DNA of 64,000 bases from Cognatishimia sp. SS12 (GCF_028369055.1 NZ_JAQNCZ010000005.1:248001-312000); one strand, 5' to 3'; shown: positions 32,668-42,278, counted from the first letter of the stretch. A program made the numbers and translations. Notes: generated by a model from the letters alone, not told the origin.

Positions 32668-33549
32668 TTAGCCCATCCGCTCAGAGGCAAAGCTGCCCGG
32701 GCTGGCCGGGAAGACCACGGTCTTGTTGCCATTGATGAAGGACCGATGGCGGGCATGCGCATGGATCGCGCGGGCCAGCACCTGGCTTTCAACGTCGCGG
32801 CCCAAAGACACATAGTCAGCGGCCGACTGTGCGTGGGTGATACGCACGATATCCTGTTCAATAATTGGACCTTCGTCCAGATCCTCGGTCACATAGTGCG
32901 AGGTGGCCCCGATCAGTTTCACGCCGCGTTCATAGGCCTGTTTGTACGGGTTGGCCCCTTTGAAGGATGGCAGGAAAGAATGGTGAATATTGATGATGCG
33001 GCCAGACATTTTGGTGCACATCTCGTCGGACAAAACCTGCATGTAGCGGGCCAGAACAACCAATTCGGCACCGTTGTCTTCGATGATGCGCATTTGGGCG
33101 GATTCGGCCTCAGCTTTGTTTTCTTTTGTCACCTTGATGTAGTGAAACGGGATATCCGCATTCACGACGACTTTCTGGTAATCCATGTGGTTTGAGATGA
33201 CGCCGACGATCTCGATCGGCAGCGCGCCAATACGCGAGCGATAGAGCAGGTCGTTCAGGCAATGGCCGAACCGCGACACCATGATCAGAACTTTCATCTT
33301 CGCGCCGTCGGCAAAGAATTTGAAGTTCATGTCAAATTCTGCGCCCACTGGGGCGAACTCTGCGTCCAGCGTGTCCAGATCGAGGGTTTCAGGGGCCTCA
33401 AAAGCCAGGCGCGCAAAGAATTTCCCAGTGATCTGATCATCAAACTGCGTGGCATCTGTAATATTGCAATTGGCTGAGGCCAGATAGCCCGACACCGCCG
33501 CGACCACGCCCACGCGAGATTGGCATTCAACGGTCAGTACGTATTTCAT
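32668..33549 (-). CDS. purU: Formyltetrahydrofolate deformylase
   Basis: Hydrolyses 10-formyl-tetrahydrofolate to formate and tetrahydrofolate, balancing one-carbon pools. The 293-residue protein has an N-terminal ACT domain (MKYVLTVECQSRVGVVAAVSGYL, split near residue 14) and a C-terminal formyltransferase-like domain. That domain contains NIHHSFLPSFKGANPY and ATSHYVTEDLDEGPII, the catalytic Asn-His-Asp set. The start at 33549 follows GGAGAAGAG-like sequence; an upstream Met at 33660 would only add an unrelated tail. It is separated from galU by 226 bases holding the galU terminator. Confidence 0.96.
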   Translation of the reverse strand: MKYVLTVECQSRVGVVAAVSGYLASANCNITDATQFDDQITGKFFARLAFEAPETLDLDTLDAEFAPVGAEFDMNFKFFADGAKMKVLIMVSRFGHCLNDLLYRSRIGALPIEIVGVISNHMDYQKVVVNADIPFHYIKVTKENKAEAESAQMRIIEDNGAELVVLARYMQVLSDEMCTKMSGRIINIHHSFLPSFKGANPYKQAYERGVKLIGATSHYVTEDLDEGPIIEQDIVRITHAQSAADYVSLGRDVESQVLARAIHAHARHRSFINGNKTVVFPASPGSFASERMG

Positions 33550-33723
33550 CGTCTCTTCTCCACTTGTGCGAGCTGCGCTCTGCAACTCATCGCAGGCCAT
33601 CCCGCGGATGCTTATCACTAGCGGATCACACCCCGGGCAAAAGCGGAAATTCCGACACACAGAAACAAAAAAGCGGCAAGTTTTTCACCCAGCGCGGGGG
33701 AAAGTTCGTTTCGGAAAAAAATT

Positions 33724-33747
33724 CGCCCATCCACTACCGGATGGGCG
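33724..33747 (-). terminator. Terminator after galU
   Basis: CGCCCATCC (33724-33732) pairs with GGATGGGCG (33739-33747). On the minus strand it is followed by AATTTTTTT. The remaining spacer to purU shows no other clear element. Confidence 0.9.
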
Positions 33748-33775
33748 AGACTCATTTCAGAGACAAGGCTTTGCT

Positions 33776-34669
33776 TTACTGAGCGGCCTGCCGGCTGGCC
33801 ATCAGCTCTTGCAGATAAAGGCCGAGTTCATCGCGCAGATCGGGACGCGCCAGGCCGAACGCGACCGTGGCTTGCAGAAAACCGGCTTTGGAGCCGCAGT
33901 CAAAGCGCTGACCACGGAAGCGGAAGCCATAGACATTGTCGCTTGCGCTGATTTCCTTGGCGATCGCATCTGTCAGTTGGATTTCACCGCCGGCCCCGGT
34001 TTCCATGTCGTTCAGGTTTTCCAACACCTGCGGTGTCAGAATATAGCGCCCGATCACGGCGAGGTTGGAGGGCGATGTCCCTGGCGCTGGTTTTTCAACC
34101 ATGCCTTTGACCGACACCATATTGCCCATGTCGCTGGCCACATCGAGAATACCATAGGCCGATGTCTTTTCGTCCGGCACTTCCATCGCGGCAACCACGT
34201 TGCCGCCGGTTTCCTCATAGGCCTCTACCATCTGCTGAAGACAGGGCGTATCGGCGTCAATCACATCGTCCGGCAGCAAAACCGCAACGGGCTCATCCCC
34301 GATCAGGCGGCGCGCACACCAAACCGCATGGCCCAGACCCTTGGCCTTGTGCTGACGCACATAGGCCACCGCGCCTGATTCCATATTGGTATCTTGCAAG
34401 ACGTTCAAAAGCTCTGTTTTGCCCTTTTTCTCCAGCTCTGTTTCCAATTGCGGAGCATGATCAAAGTAATCCTCCAGCGCGCCCTTGCCGCGCGAGGTCA
34501 CAAAAATGAATTCTTTGATGCCAGCGGCGCGCGCCTCATCAATGGCATATTGGATCAATGGGCGATCCACCAATGTCATAATTTCTTTTGGGACAGATTT
34601 GGTCGCCGGCAAAAAACGCGTGCCCAAACCCGCAACCGGAAAAATGGCTTTTGTGACTTTTCTTTGCAT
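33776..34669 (-). CDS. galU: UTP--glucose-1-phosphate uridylyltransferase
   Basis: Makes UDP-glucose from UTP and glucose-1-phosphate for envelope polysaccharides. The 297-residue protein shows the nucleotide-binding start FPVAGLGTRFLPATKSVPKE, IQYAIDEARAAGI, LGHAVWCARRLIGDEPVAVLLPDD (split near residue 120) and the sugar-site GMVEKPAPGTSPSNLAVIGRY, also split. The ATG at 34669 follows GAGGGC. Upstream lies a 276-base divergent region shared with the winged-helix gene. Confidence 0.96.
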   Translation of the reverse strand: MQRKVTKAIFPVAGLGTRFLPATKSVPKEIMTLVDRPLIQYAIDEARAAGIKEFIFVTSRGKGALEDYFDHAPQLETELEKKGKTELLNVLQDTNMESGAVAYVRQHKAKGLGHAVWCARRLIGDEPVAVLLPDDVIDADTPCLQQMVEAYEETGGNVVAAMEVPDEKTSAYGILDVASDMGNMVSVKGMVEKPAPGTSPSNLAVIGRYILTPQVLENLNDMETGAGGEIQLTDAIAKEISASDNVYGFRFRGQRFDCGSKAGFLQATVAFGLARPDLRDELGLYLQELMASRQAAQ

Positions 34670-34945
34670 CAAATGCCCTCTCAAAGCAAAATATAGTGCC
34701 GCAACCTTACACGCCCGCCTTGGCAGGCAAAAGCGCTGCTGTCGAAATTCTCATTCCGACGGTTCAACGGCCTCGTCGGGCGTAAATTTGCACCTCAATG
34801 TAACGTTTGCTGGGCGAGAATATGAATGTTCTGCGGCGCGCAAAACGCACCCGGCCCCCAAGCAACATATCTCTTTTTTCGAATTATTGACGCATTGGTC
34901 AATTTTGCCTAAAAGGAAGGCGCAAATTAGTATGGTATAGGTCGC

Positions 34946-35239
34946 ATGCAGGAAATTTCCAAACTCGCAGAACTTCGCAAACTATTGCTCGGGATGGAGC
35001 GTGCGCTTGGTCTTGAAGATCTTTCTGCAGTCGAGCGTGATATTTACTATGCTGCAAGCGAACTTTCCACCGAGGCACCTGGGGTGCGCACGACTGGCCT
35101 GCTAAGCCACGCGCTGCTGGAAGATGTCTCGCGCCCAACGTTTTTTCGGGCATTGAAGTCCCTCGTCGGCAAAGGCTATTTGTCTCAAAGCAATGCGTCG
35201 CGCCGTGGCGTTTATGTTGTGAACACGCCACGCGGTTGA
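34946..35239 (+). CDS. Small winged-helix DNA-binding protein (unknown target)
   Basis: A 97-residue protein made of one winged-helix unit. It contains LSAVERDIYYAASELSTE, TTGLLSHALLEDVSRPTFFRALKSLVGKGYL (the recognition helix is SRPTFFRALKSL) and RGVYVV as the wing. It resembles the DNA-binding part of MarR-like regulators without a ligand domain. An inverted repeat ATTGAC/GTCAAT (34886-34891 with 34898-34903) lies 43 bases upstream of its start and may be an autoregulatory site. It precedes a membrane protein gene on the same strand. Function is unknown. Confidence 0.75.
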   Translation: MQEISKLAELRKLLLGMERALGLEDLSAVERDIYYAASELSTEAPGVRTTGLLSHALLEDVSRPTFFRALKSLVGKGYLSQSNASRRGVYVVNTPRG

Positions 35240-35263
35240 TCCGCTCTCAGAGAGGGTGCCCCT

Positions 35264-35818
35264 TTGGAAATCAAGTCGCTCGCCGTTGAAACGGTGATTG
35301 CCTCGCTTTGCTACGTCCTCGCATTTTTCCTGACGTTCGAAGCGTTGATGCCGGTGCAGAACCGCTTCTTTCCTGATTTTTACAGCAGCGCCAGCCTCCT
35401 GTTTCTGCCGCATGGTGTCCGTGTTTTGACGGCGTGGCTGCTGGGCTGGCGCTCGATCATTGCGCTGCTGCCCGGCGTGTTTTTCACCTACTATTATCTG
35501 GCCGGGGAAAAAGTATTTATGGCCAGCCGCCTGATGGGCATTTCCATTGCCGTTCTGACGGCACCGATTGTGTTCTATCTCTTGGCGAAAGTCCTGCGCG
35601 ATCTGCACCCAGCCGCACATCGCACCCCATGCTGGCCCTGCGTGATGGGGGCGGGCGTGATTGCAGCGGTTGCGGGCGGGATCCTGACCAACCTCGCTTT
35701 TGGCAGCCCGGTGTTGGATTACTTTGCCTTCTTCATTGGTGACGTGGCTGGGTTGTTCTTCCTCATGTTGTTCTTGATGTTGTTGTTTCGTTACGGGCGG
35801 CGCGCAGGCATTCGGTAA
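35264..35818 (+). CDS. MASE1-like integral membrane protein
   Basis: A 184-residue protein of about five to six spans. The segment ASLLFLPHGVRVLTAWLLGWRSIIALLPG (split near residue 60) is typical of the MASE1 sensor domain, but no kinase or GGDEF domain follows. The start codon is TTG (35264), 8 bases after GAGAGGG, and I see no better ATG. It begins 24 bases after the small winged-helix gene, which suggests a two-gene operon in which a stand-alone membrane sensor is paired with a DNA-binding protein (inference). Confidence 0.7.
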   Translation: MEIKSLAVETVIASLCYVLAFFLTFEALMPVQNRFFPDFYSSASLLFLPHGVRVLTAWLLGWRSIIALLPGVFFTYYYLAGEKVFMASRLMGISIAVLTAPIVFYLLAKVLRDLHPAAHRTPCWPCVMGAGVIAAVAGGILTNLAFGSPVLDYFAFFIGDVAGLFFLMLFLMLLFRYGRRAGIR

Positions 35819-35881
35819 CGCCAGCCCAAAACGTCGACGCAACAAATAAAACGCCGTAACGTCATATTTTGTATTTTTATT

Positions 35882-35921
35882 GCGCTGCAACTGCAAAGTG
35901 ATTATGCACAGTGCAGCATAA
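35882..35921 (+). promoter_or_regulatory. mcd upstream element shared in part with mcl1
   Basis: GCGCTGCAAC (35882-35891) and TGCAAAGTGATTATGC (35892-35907) match the region before mcl1 (10568-10613). A further inverted repeat TTATGC/GCATAA (35902-35907 with 35916-35921) lies 14 bases before the mcd start, so it would sit over the promoter or ribosome binding site AAGG. Confidence 0.45.
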
Positions 35922-35935
35922 TAAGGATATGATTC

Positions 35936-37621
35936 ATGGCTCATGACGGACACGACCCTGCAATGACGCACGCGACTATTCTGCCCGACCTTCTCGCCCT
36001 GACGGCCCAAGCGCTGCCGCCTGTCGCAAGGCTTGTGTCGGTTGCTACTGAAAATTTGCGGCAGCGTGTCTCGATTGACGGTCGTGTATCCGGTGCCGCG
36101 ATTGAAGCCCACCAGAGCATGGCGCACGGCCTGTCGTGGCTGGCCACGTACGAACAATCCCTGCGCCAAATGCAGAACTGGGCCGAAGGGCTACACTCCC
36201 AAGGCACGTTTGGCGAGCTTGAGCAGCTGCTGCTCCAGATCGCCTTTGGCGAATACCTCAGCCAGATGTATGGCGGCATCCCGATGAGCCAGGGCGAAAT
36301 CATCCGCGCGCAGGATATGGGCCTCAGCCACGCCGAGATGCAAACCTTTATGCAAGGGACGGTCCAAACGCTCAGCGAAGGCGGGAATACCCAAGCCGCG
36401 CGCGAGCGGCTTGTCGCGTTGATGCAAGAGCAAGCTGCCAATATTACGGTCGGAAAATCCGGCCTCGATGACGAGCTTGAGATGATCCGCGAGCAATTCC
36501 GCCGCTATGCCGTGGACAAGATTTTGCCCCACGCCCACGCCTGGCACCTAAAAGATGAATTGATCCCGCTTGAGGTCATTCAGGAGCTGGCGGACATGGG
36601 CGTCTTTGGCCTGACCCTGCCTGAGGAATACGGCGGCTTTGGCCTTTCCAAAGCTTCCATGGCGGTCGTGACCGAAGAGCTGTCGCGTGGCTATATCGGC
36701 GTTGGCTCGCTGGGCACCCGGCCGGAAATCGCGTCGGAGCTGATCCTCTGCGGGGGTACCGAAGAGCAAAAACAAAAATGGCTGCCCAAGCTGGCCAGCG
36801 GCGAGGTGCTGCCAACCGCGGTCTTCACCGAACCGAATACCGGCTCGGATCTGGGCAGCCTGCGCACCCGCGCGGTCAAGACCGACGACGGCTATGAAAT
36901 CACCGGCAACAAGACTTGGATCACCCACGCCGCCCGCACCCAGATTATGACCTTGCTGGCGCGCACCGATCCGACGACCGACAACCACAAGGGTCTTTCG
37001 ATGTTCATCGCCGAAAAAACCCCGGGCACAGATGCCGACCCCTTCCCCTCCGAAGGGATGACTGGCACGGAAATCGAGGTGCTTGGCTATCGCGGCATGA
37101 AAGAATACGAGCTGAGCTTTGATGCCTTCAAGGTCAAGGCCGAAAACCTGCTGGGCGGCGAGGAAAACAAGGGCTTCAAGCAGCTGATGCAGACCTTTGA
37201 AAGCGCGCGCATTCAGACAGCCGCCCGTGCGGTGGGCGTTGCCCAGGCGGCGCTGGATGTGTCGATGCAATACGCCATTGACCGCAAGCAATTCGGCAAA
37301 TCGCTGATCGAATTCCCTCGCGTGTCAGGTAAACTGGCAATGATGGCGGTCGAAATTATGATCGCGCGGCAGCTGACCTATTTTTCAGCCTGGCAAAAAG
37401 ATCACGACAAGCGCTGTGATCTTGAGGCCGGCATGGCCAAATTGCTCGGCGCGCGCGTTGCTTGGGCGGCGGCGGATAACGGGCTGCAAGTGCATGGCGG
37501 CAACGGCTTTGCGCTGGAATATGAAATCAGCCGCATCCTTTGCGATGCACGCATTCTCAGCATCTTTGAAGGCGCGGCCGAAATTCAGGCCCAGGTCATC
37601 GCGCGGCGATTGCTGGATTAA
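35936..37621 (+). CDS. mcd: (2S)-methylsuccinyl-CoA dehydrogenase
   Basis: Flavoprotein of the acyl-CoA dehydrogenase family that oxidises methylsuccinyl-CoA to mesaconyl-CoA in the ethylmalonyl-CoA pathway. The 561-residue length, with about 170 extra N-terminal residues before the dehydrogenase domain, is characteristic of Mcd rather than ordinary acyl-CoA dehydrogenases. FAD-site segments are AVFTEPNTGSDLGSLRTRA, KTWITHAA, and RKQFGKSLIEFPRV. The catalytic Glu is E545 in SIFEGAAEIQ. mcl1 of the same pathway is at 10.7 kb. A terminator follows, then a TetR gene. Confidence 0.93.
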   Translation: MAHDGHDPAMTHATILPDLLALTAQALPPVARLVSVATENLRQRVSIDGRVSGAAIEAHQSMAHGLSWLATYEQSLRQMQNWAEGLHSQGTFGELEQLLLQIAFGEYLSQMYGGIPMSQGEIIRAQDMGLSHAEMQTFMQGTVQTLSEGGNTQAARERLVALMQEQAANITVGKSGLDDELEMIREQFRRYAVDKILPHAHAWHLKDELIPLEVIQELADMGVFGLTLPEEYGGFGLSKASMAVVTEELSRGYIGVGSLGTRPEIASELILCGGTEEQKQKWLPKLASGEVLPTAVFTEPNTGSDLGSLRTRAVKTDDGYEITGNKTWITHAARTQIMTLLARTDPTTDNHKGLSMFIAEKTPGTDADPFPSEGMTGTEIEVLGYRGMKEYELSFDAFKVKAENLLGGEENKGFKQLMQTFESARIQTAARAVGVAQAALDVSMQYAIDRKQFGKSLIEFPRVSGKLAMMAVEIMIARQLTYFSAWQKDHDKRCDLEAGMAKLLGARVAWAAADNGLQVHGGNGFALEYEISRILCDARILSIFEGAAEIQAQVIARRLLD

Positions 37622-37637
37622 CGCCCAACAGGAAAAT

Positions 37638-37662
37638 GGCCCGGCAGTGACCGGGCCTTTTT
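37638..37662 (+). terminator. Terminator after mcd
   Basis: GGCCCGG (37638-37644) pairs with CCGGGCC (37651-37657) followed by TTTTTCT, a standard intrinsic terminator 17 bases after the stop codon. Confidence 0.9.
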
Positions 37663-37820
37663 CTGTCCATTGCGCAAAAATGTGGCACTGTCCCCGCGAC
37701 GAGGCAAACGCGCCTCTCAATGCGCCGCTCAGCGGCAGAAATTTCAATTTCAGAACACATTCCCCAGCGTATGTTTTATCTCAGGTTGTGATTTGAGTCT
37801 GCGCCGCTTACGCCTTGGGC

Positions 37821-38381
37821 ATGGCAAAGAATCGTCTCTCTCCCGAGGCCTGGGTCGCCGCTGGATTCCGTGCGCTAGCAAGCCAAGGTCCAGCCGCACT
37901 AAAGGCCGAACCGCTGGCGCGCAGCCTTGGCACAACCAAGGGCTCTTTCTATTGGCATTTTGCCGATGTCCCCGCCTTTCACGCGGCCATGCTGACCTTG
38001 TGGGAAGAACGTGCCTTCGCAAATGTGGTGCGAAGCCTTGAAAGTGAGGACAACCCGATTCAGCGCTTGCGCGCGCTCGGGGCCATGGCGGCCGAAGATA
38101 CGTCCGAAGAATTCGGCGGCCGCGCGGCGGAGCCCGCGATCCGGGCTTGGGCGCGTGACAACACGCAAGTGGCCGAAGGCGTTGCGCGCGTTGATGCAAA
38201 GCGCATGGAGTATCTCAACGCGCTGCTGGCCGATATTGGCCTCTCAAACCCTGAGCTTTCGCGCATACTCTATGGTGCGCTGATCGGCATGCAGGAACTG
38301 TCTCTGCGCGACGGGGCCGCAAATGCGCCCGCGCTGGCAACCTTGGTGGATCTGATCCTCGCCCTATATGAAGAAGAATGA
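37821..38381 (+). CDS. TetR-family transcriptional regulator
   Basis: A 186-residue regulator with the N-terminal TetR helix-turn-helix (VAAGFRALASQGPAAL, then LARSLGTTKGSFYWHFADVPAFHAAML, split near residue 40). An all-helical ligand domain follows. The ATG at 37821 fits better than a TTG two codons upstream (37815). Its stop overlaps the next gene (ATGA). The gene follows mcd after a terminator, so it may or may not regulate mcd; no obvious operator was found. Confidence 0.88.
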   Translation: MAKNRLSPEAWVAAGFRALASQGPAALKAEPLARSLGTTKGSFYWHFADVPAFHAAMLTLWEERAFANVVRSLESEDNPIQRLRALGAMAAEDTSEEFGGRAAEPAIRAWARDNTQVAEGVARVDAKRMEYLNALLADIGLSNPELSRILYGALIGMQELSLRDGAANAPALATLVDLILALYEEE

Positions 38382-38773
38382 GATCACTTGTTCTTCTAAT
38401 CAGCTTCATTGCCCTGATGTCCTGCCGCGCCGATGAAAGCCTAACCGCCTATGGCGGTGCGGGAACTTGGCAATTGCAGCGTCTAAACGGCCAACCTTAT
38501 GCGGCGCGCGCCACCATCGCCTTTGGTACCAATGGCGCGGTGACGGGCCAAGGGGCCTGCAATGGCTATGGGGCGACGCAAACCGCGCCCTACCCCTGGT
38601 TTGAGCTGCGCGAGATGCTATCCACGCAAATCGCCTGCGCCCAATTGGCCAAGGAGCAGCAGTTCTTTCGGGCGCTCAACGCCATGACCCTCGCCGAGGT
38701 TTCAGGCGATACGCTCATCCTGTCCAATGACAGCGGCGAGATGATGGAATTTAACCTGTTGCGCGACGGCTAA
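38378..38773 (+). CDS. META-domain (HslJ-like) lipoprotein
   Basis: A 131-residue outer- or inner-membrane-anchored protein. A short signal peptide ends in the lipobox LMSC (Cys16). The remaining domain has [35 protein letters not shown] and [20 protein letters not shown], the usual META/HslJ pattern including the second-Cys segment. HslJ-type proteins affect heat resistance and novobiocin response in E. coli, but the function here is unknown. It starts by a 4-base overlap with the TetR gene and ends overlapping recO by 23 bases. Confidence 0.87.
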   Translation: MRSLVLLISFIALMSCRADESLTAYGGAGTWQLQRLNGQPYAARATIAFGTNGAVTGQGACNGYGATQTAPYPWFELREMLSTQIACAQLAKEQQFFRALNAMTLAEVSGDTLILSNDSGEMMEFNLLRDG

Positions 38774-39479
38774 GCTGATCCAGAAACCGCGCGCGCGCCT
38801 CCGGGAGCGGCCGATTTCCAAGGCTTGGGGCAAGCTTGTTTTCCAAAAAATGCCCAGTGACGCTCAGCGCCTCAAGGATATCGCCGTCCGCGGCATCCCC
38901 CTGCCCGACCATCACCGGAGGCAAAGGCAAAAGTCGCGGTGCCCATTCGCCAGCTGCGGTGGCTGATACGGCGCGGCCGGATTTCGGCGAGATATACGCC
39001 AACATGTCGTTGCGCCCGGTCACTGCGCAGTCGGACAGATCAAGCCCAAAGCCGAGGGTTGTCAGCAGCGCCATTTCCCATTGCAGATACGCCAAGGGCC
39101 ACAGATCATTCTGACCGAGCAGATCCAGCAAAGGCACAGTCTGTGCATAAAGCGCCGCGTGGGCTTCACGTTCGGGCAGGGCAAAGCCCAGCAGGCTGGT
39201 GACGGCATTCAGCCCGGACAGGGCAAAGCGATCTGACAGAACCGCCGCGCGGCTGCGCACCGGTTCCACCGTGAATGTGCCGATATGGCCCTCAAGCCGC
39301 GCCCGCCAATGCAGATCAACCTGCGCACCGGGTTGCAGGATCGGCATCATCTTACGGCTGGTGCCACCCCGCACAACCCCGGCATGCCGTCCATGGGACG
39401 GGGTGAATGCCTCAAGGATCACGGCATTCTCGCCGTGTTTGCGTGTGGAAATGACAAAACCTTGATCGCGCCAGTCCAT
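38751..39479 (-). CDS. recO: DNA repair protein RecO
   Basis: RecO helps load RecA onto gaps together with RecR. The 242-residue product starts [23 protein letters not shown], the OB-fold part (split near residue 15). It continues with [10 protein letters not shown] and the helical region [41 protein letters not shown], split near residue 150. The four zinc cysteines of some RecO proteins are absent (one Cys seen), as in many alphaproteobacteria. The ATG at 39479 is preferred over 39503. It closes the era-DUF1491-recO end of the long leftward operon. Confidence 0.93.
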   Translation of the reverse strand: MDWRDQGFVISTRKHGENAVILEAFTPSHGRHAGVVRGGTSRKMMPILQPGAQVDLHWRARLEGHIGTFTVEPVRSRAAVLSDRFALSGLNAVTSLLGFALPEREAHAALYAQTVPLLDLLGQNDLWPLAYLQWEMALLTTLGFGLDLSDCAVTGRNDMLAYISPKSGRAVSATAAGEWAPRLLPLPPVMVGQGDAADGDILEALSVTGHFLENKLAPSLGNRPLPEARARFLDQLSRRATG

Positions 39480-39539
39480 AGCACCCCCTTGCCCTCTGAC
39501 CACCCTAGGGCGCGGGGCCGGGCAGGCGCAATTGGCGAA

Positions 39540-39872
39540 TTAATCCGTCAGCCCCGGCTCATCTAACAAATGGCGGCCGGCGCGGTCCTCAACCTCAATG
39601 ACCCAGAGGTCTGGATCAAAACTGCGCTGTTTCTGCAAGGCAGCATCCACGTCTGGCTCTGCCCCCTCACTCAGCACCATCCAGGCGCGGTTGCCGGACA
39701 TGAGGTCAAAGGTTTTCTGATAGGCCTTGGCCTGACCGTCCAAAGTGTTCAGTTTGACCAGAACAGCGCCTGCCGTGTTATCCCCGTGGCTGACGACAAA
39801 GGCCGGAATGTCTGCCAGCCGCAATCGCGCCAAATAGGCCTGCACCCAAAATTCAGCGGTCAGTCGCGTCAT
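39540..39872 (-). CDS. DUF1491 family protein
   Basis: A 110-residue cytoplasmic protein of the alphaproteobacterial DUF1491 family (PF07372), function unknown. It contains LTAEFWVQAYLARLRLADIPAFVVSHGDNTAGAVLVKLN (split near residue 20) and the C-terminal DPDLWVIEVEDRAGRHLL. Its ATG overlaps the era stop codon by 4 bases, so it is translated in the rnc-era operon. This position is kept in many relatives, suggesting a link to ribosome or RNA work, but that is only inference. Confidence 0.9.
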   Translation of the reverse strand: MTRLTAEFWVQAYLARLRLADIPAFVVSHGDNTAGAVLVKLNTLDGQAKAYQKTFDLMSGNRAWMVLSEGAEPDVDAALQKQRSFDPDLWVIEVEDRAGRHLLDEPGLTD

Positions 39873-40774
39873 TGATTGCCGTCTTTGAAATCCAGCCCCA
39901 TTTCGGAATAGCGCTCGGACTCCTCCAGCCAATTTGGCCGCACTTTGACCTGCAAGAACAAATGCACCTTGCGGCCCAGAAACTCTGTCAGTTCCTGTCG
40001 GGCGGCAGTCGAAATCGCTTTGATCGTTTCGCCGCGTTTGCCCAGCACGATCCCCTTATGGCCATCCCGCATCACATAAATCACCTGATCCACACGGGCT
40101 GAGCCATCTTTGCGCTCTTCCCATTTTTCGGTTTCCACAGTCAGCTGGTAGGGCAATTCCTGATGCAGGCGCAGGGTCAGTTTTTCGCGGGTGATTTCTG
40201 CGGCAATCATCCGCATTGGCAGATCGGCAATTTGATCTTCGGGATAGAGCCATGGCCCTTCGGGCAGCGATTTTGCCAGCCAGGCTTTCAAATCATCTGC
40301 GCCATGGCCCTTTTCTGCGGAAATCATGAAGGTTTCGGCAAAATCATAGCGGGCGTTCAGATCCTGTGTCAGCGCCAGCAGGACTTCGGATTTGACCATG
40401 TCGATCTTGTTGATTGCCAAGGCGACAGTCCGGCCCTCGCCGATGTCTTTCAGACCTTCCAAGATACGTTCCACACCCTCGGTGATCCCGCGGTGGGCTT
40501 CGACCATCAGCACGATGATGTCGGCATCAGCAGCACCGCCCCACGCGGCCGCGACCATCGCGCGATCCAGACGGCGGCGGGGCGTAAAAAGCCCCGGCGT
40601 GTCAACAAACACGATCTGCGCGTCACCTTCCAGCGCAACGCCGCGAATGCGGGCGCGGGTGGTTTGCACCTTATGGGTGACAATCGATACTTTGGCCCCG
40701 ACCATGCGGTTGGTCAGGGTGGATTTGCCGGCGTTCGGCTCTCCGATCAGGGCTACAAATCCGGCGCGGGTCAT
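39869..40774 (-). CDS. era: GTPase Era
   Basis: Era binds the 3' end of 16S rRNA and is needed for 30S maturation. The 301-residue protein has G1 GEPNAGKST (residues 9-17), the switch region [12 protein letters not shown]3 DTPG and G4 NKID, followed by a KH domain near residues 200-280 ([35 protein letters not shown]). It overlaps rnc (upstream) and the DUF1491 gene (downstream) by 4 bases each. Confidence 0.98.
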   Translation of the reverse strand: MTRAGFVALIGEPNAGKSTLTNRMVGAKVSIVTHKVQTTRARIRGVALEGDAQIVFVDTPGLFTPRRRLDRAMVAAAWGGAADADIIVLMVEAHRGITEGVERILEGLKDIGEGRTVALAINKIDMVKSEVLLALTQDLNARYDFAETFMISAEKGHGADDLKAWLAKSLPEGPWLYPEDQIADLPMRMIAAEITREKLTLRLHQELPYQLTVETEKWEERKDGSARVDQVIYVMRDGHKGIVLGKRGETIKAISTAARQELTEFLGRKVHLFLQVKVRPNWLEESERYSEMGLDFKDGNQ

Positions 40775-41454
40775 GCGCTCTCCAATCTTTGTAAAAGGGC
40801 TTTGGCGGCGGCCTGTTCTGCCTGACGTTTCGATCCGGCAGTTGCGGCCTCGGTCTCGCCGTTATCCAGCTTGACCGCAATAGTGAAAACAGGGGCGTGG
40901 TCCGGCCCACTGCGTTTGACGAGATCATAGCGCGGCGGCTGCAATCCGCGCGCCTGGGCCCACTCTTGCAGGCTGGTCTTGGCATCACGGGCGTCCGCCT
41001 CAACCGACGCGATGCGTTTGCCCCAGAGCCGCACGATAAGCGCTTTGGCGGCTTCAAAACCGGCGTCGCGGTACACGGCGGCAATCACCGCTTCCATGGC
41101 GTCCCCCAAAAGGGCCTGCTTGCGCCGGCCCCCGGACAGCATTTCGGACCGCCCCAGTTTCAGCGCATCGCCAAGACCGATTTCGCGGGCGACATCGGCG
41201 CAGGTTTCCTTGCGCACCAGCGCGTTGAAACGCGGGGCCAATTGGCCTTCGCTGGCTTTGGCGTCATGGTCCAGCAGCGCTTCGGCCATGACAAGGCCCA
41301 AGACGCGGTCGCCCAGAAACTCCAGCCGCTGGTTGTCAGATCGCGTGGGCGAGGACATCGACGAATGGGTGACAGCCCGCACCAACAGCTCAGGGGCACC
41401 AAATTGATGCCCCAGCCGTTTTTCCAATGCTTTCAATTCCGCTGAAATCTTCAA
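40771..41454 (-). CDS. rnc: Ribonuclease III
   Basis: Double-strand-specific endonuclease for rRNA and mRNA processing. The 227-residue protein carries the catalytic signature [18 protein letters not shown] (residues about 41-58) and the second acidic site [19 protein letters not shown]-terminal double-stranded RNA-binding domain ([18 protein letters not shown] to [15 protein letters not shown]) follows. Start and stop each overlap the neighbours lepB and era by 4 bases, indicating translation coupling. Confidence 0.97.
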   Translation of the reverse strand: MKISAELKALEKRLGHQFGAPELLVRAVTHSSMSSPTRSDNQRLEFLGDRVLGLVMAEALLDHDAKASEGQLAPRFNALVRKETCADVAREIGLGDALKLGRSEMLSGGRRKQALLGDAMEAVIAAVYRDAGFEAAKALIVRLWGKRIASVEADARDAKTSLQEWAQARGLQPPRYDLVKRSGPDHAPVFTIAVKLDNGETEAATAGSKRQAEQAAAKALLQRLESA

Positions 41455-42278
41455 TTGACGCCCTTAAAGAAACGATCCCCCCGCCAGGTCCAGAAGGCAA
41501 ACATCGACCGACCTGCAGAAGAGAACATGATGCGATCGGCGCGTCCGATCAAGTTTTCGAACGGGACAAAGCCCACCCCGCCACGGCTTTGCGGCACGCG
41601 GCTGTCGGTGGAGTTGTCGCGGTTGTCCCCCATGAAGAAGAAATGCCCCGCAGGCACGGTAAAGACGCCTGTGTTGTCGACAAAGGAATTATCGATATTC
41701 AAGATCGCATGTTGCGTGCCGCCCGGCAAGGTTTCGATCAGGCGGGTTTTCTGACAGGTGCCGCCGGTGCCCACTGGGCCGTTTTCGCACCGTGGCAAGT
41801 TGCCCTGCGGCCCTTGCGGTTCAGACACCTCTTCAAAGACGCCGCCGTGGTCCAGGGACACGGCCTGACCGTTGAGATGCAAAACACCGTTTTTCATCTG
41901 CACTGTGTCACCAGGCAGCCCCACCAGACGTTTGATGAAATCAGAACCCGTGACCGGATGGCGAAACACCACAACATCGCCGCGCTCTGGCTCAGACCCA
42001 AGAAAGCGCTCATTCTCGCCATCAAACACGCCGCAGATATCGCGCGCATCCACGCCAATGAACGGCAACGACGGACAGGAAGCATAGGAGTAGCCATAAG
42101 CCATCTTGTTCACAAAGAGGAAATCGCCGATCAGCAGTGTGTCTTTCATCGAGCCGGACGGAATCCAGAACGGTTGAAAGAATAGCGTGCGAAAAATACC
42201 CGCGATCAGCAGCGCATAGACCACCGTTTTGATGGTTTCCACAATGCTGTTGGGCTTTGATGAGGCCTCAGATGCCAT
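41451..42278 (-). CDS. lepB: Signal peptidase I
   Basis: Inner-membrane protease that cleaves Sec and Tat signal peptides on the periplasmic side. The 275-residue product has one N-terminal membrane span ([20 protein letters not shown]). The catalytic Ser is in [11 protein letters not shown], the catalytic Lys in [11 protein letters not shown], and the C-terminal box is [14 protein letters not shown]. The ATG at 42278 follows AGAGAC and is preferred to an upstream Met at 42326. It is followed by rnc with a 4-base overlap. Confidence 0.96.
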   Translation of the reverse strand: MASEASSKPNSIVETIKTVVYALLIAGIFRTLFFQPFWIPSGSMKDTLLIGDFLFVNKMAYGYSYASCPSLPFIGVDARDICGVFDGENERFLGSEPERGDVVVFRHPVTGSDFIKRLVGLPGDTVQMKNGVLHLNGQAVSLDHGGVFEEVSEPQGPQGNLPRCENGPVGTGGTCQKTRLIETLPGGTQHAILNIDNSFVDNTGVFTVPAGHFFFMGDNRDNSTDSRVPQSRGGVGFVPFENLIGRADRIMFSSAGRSMFAFWTWRGDRFFKGVN

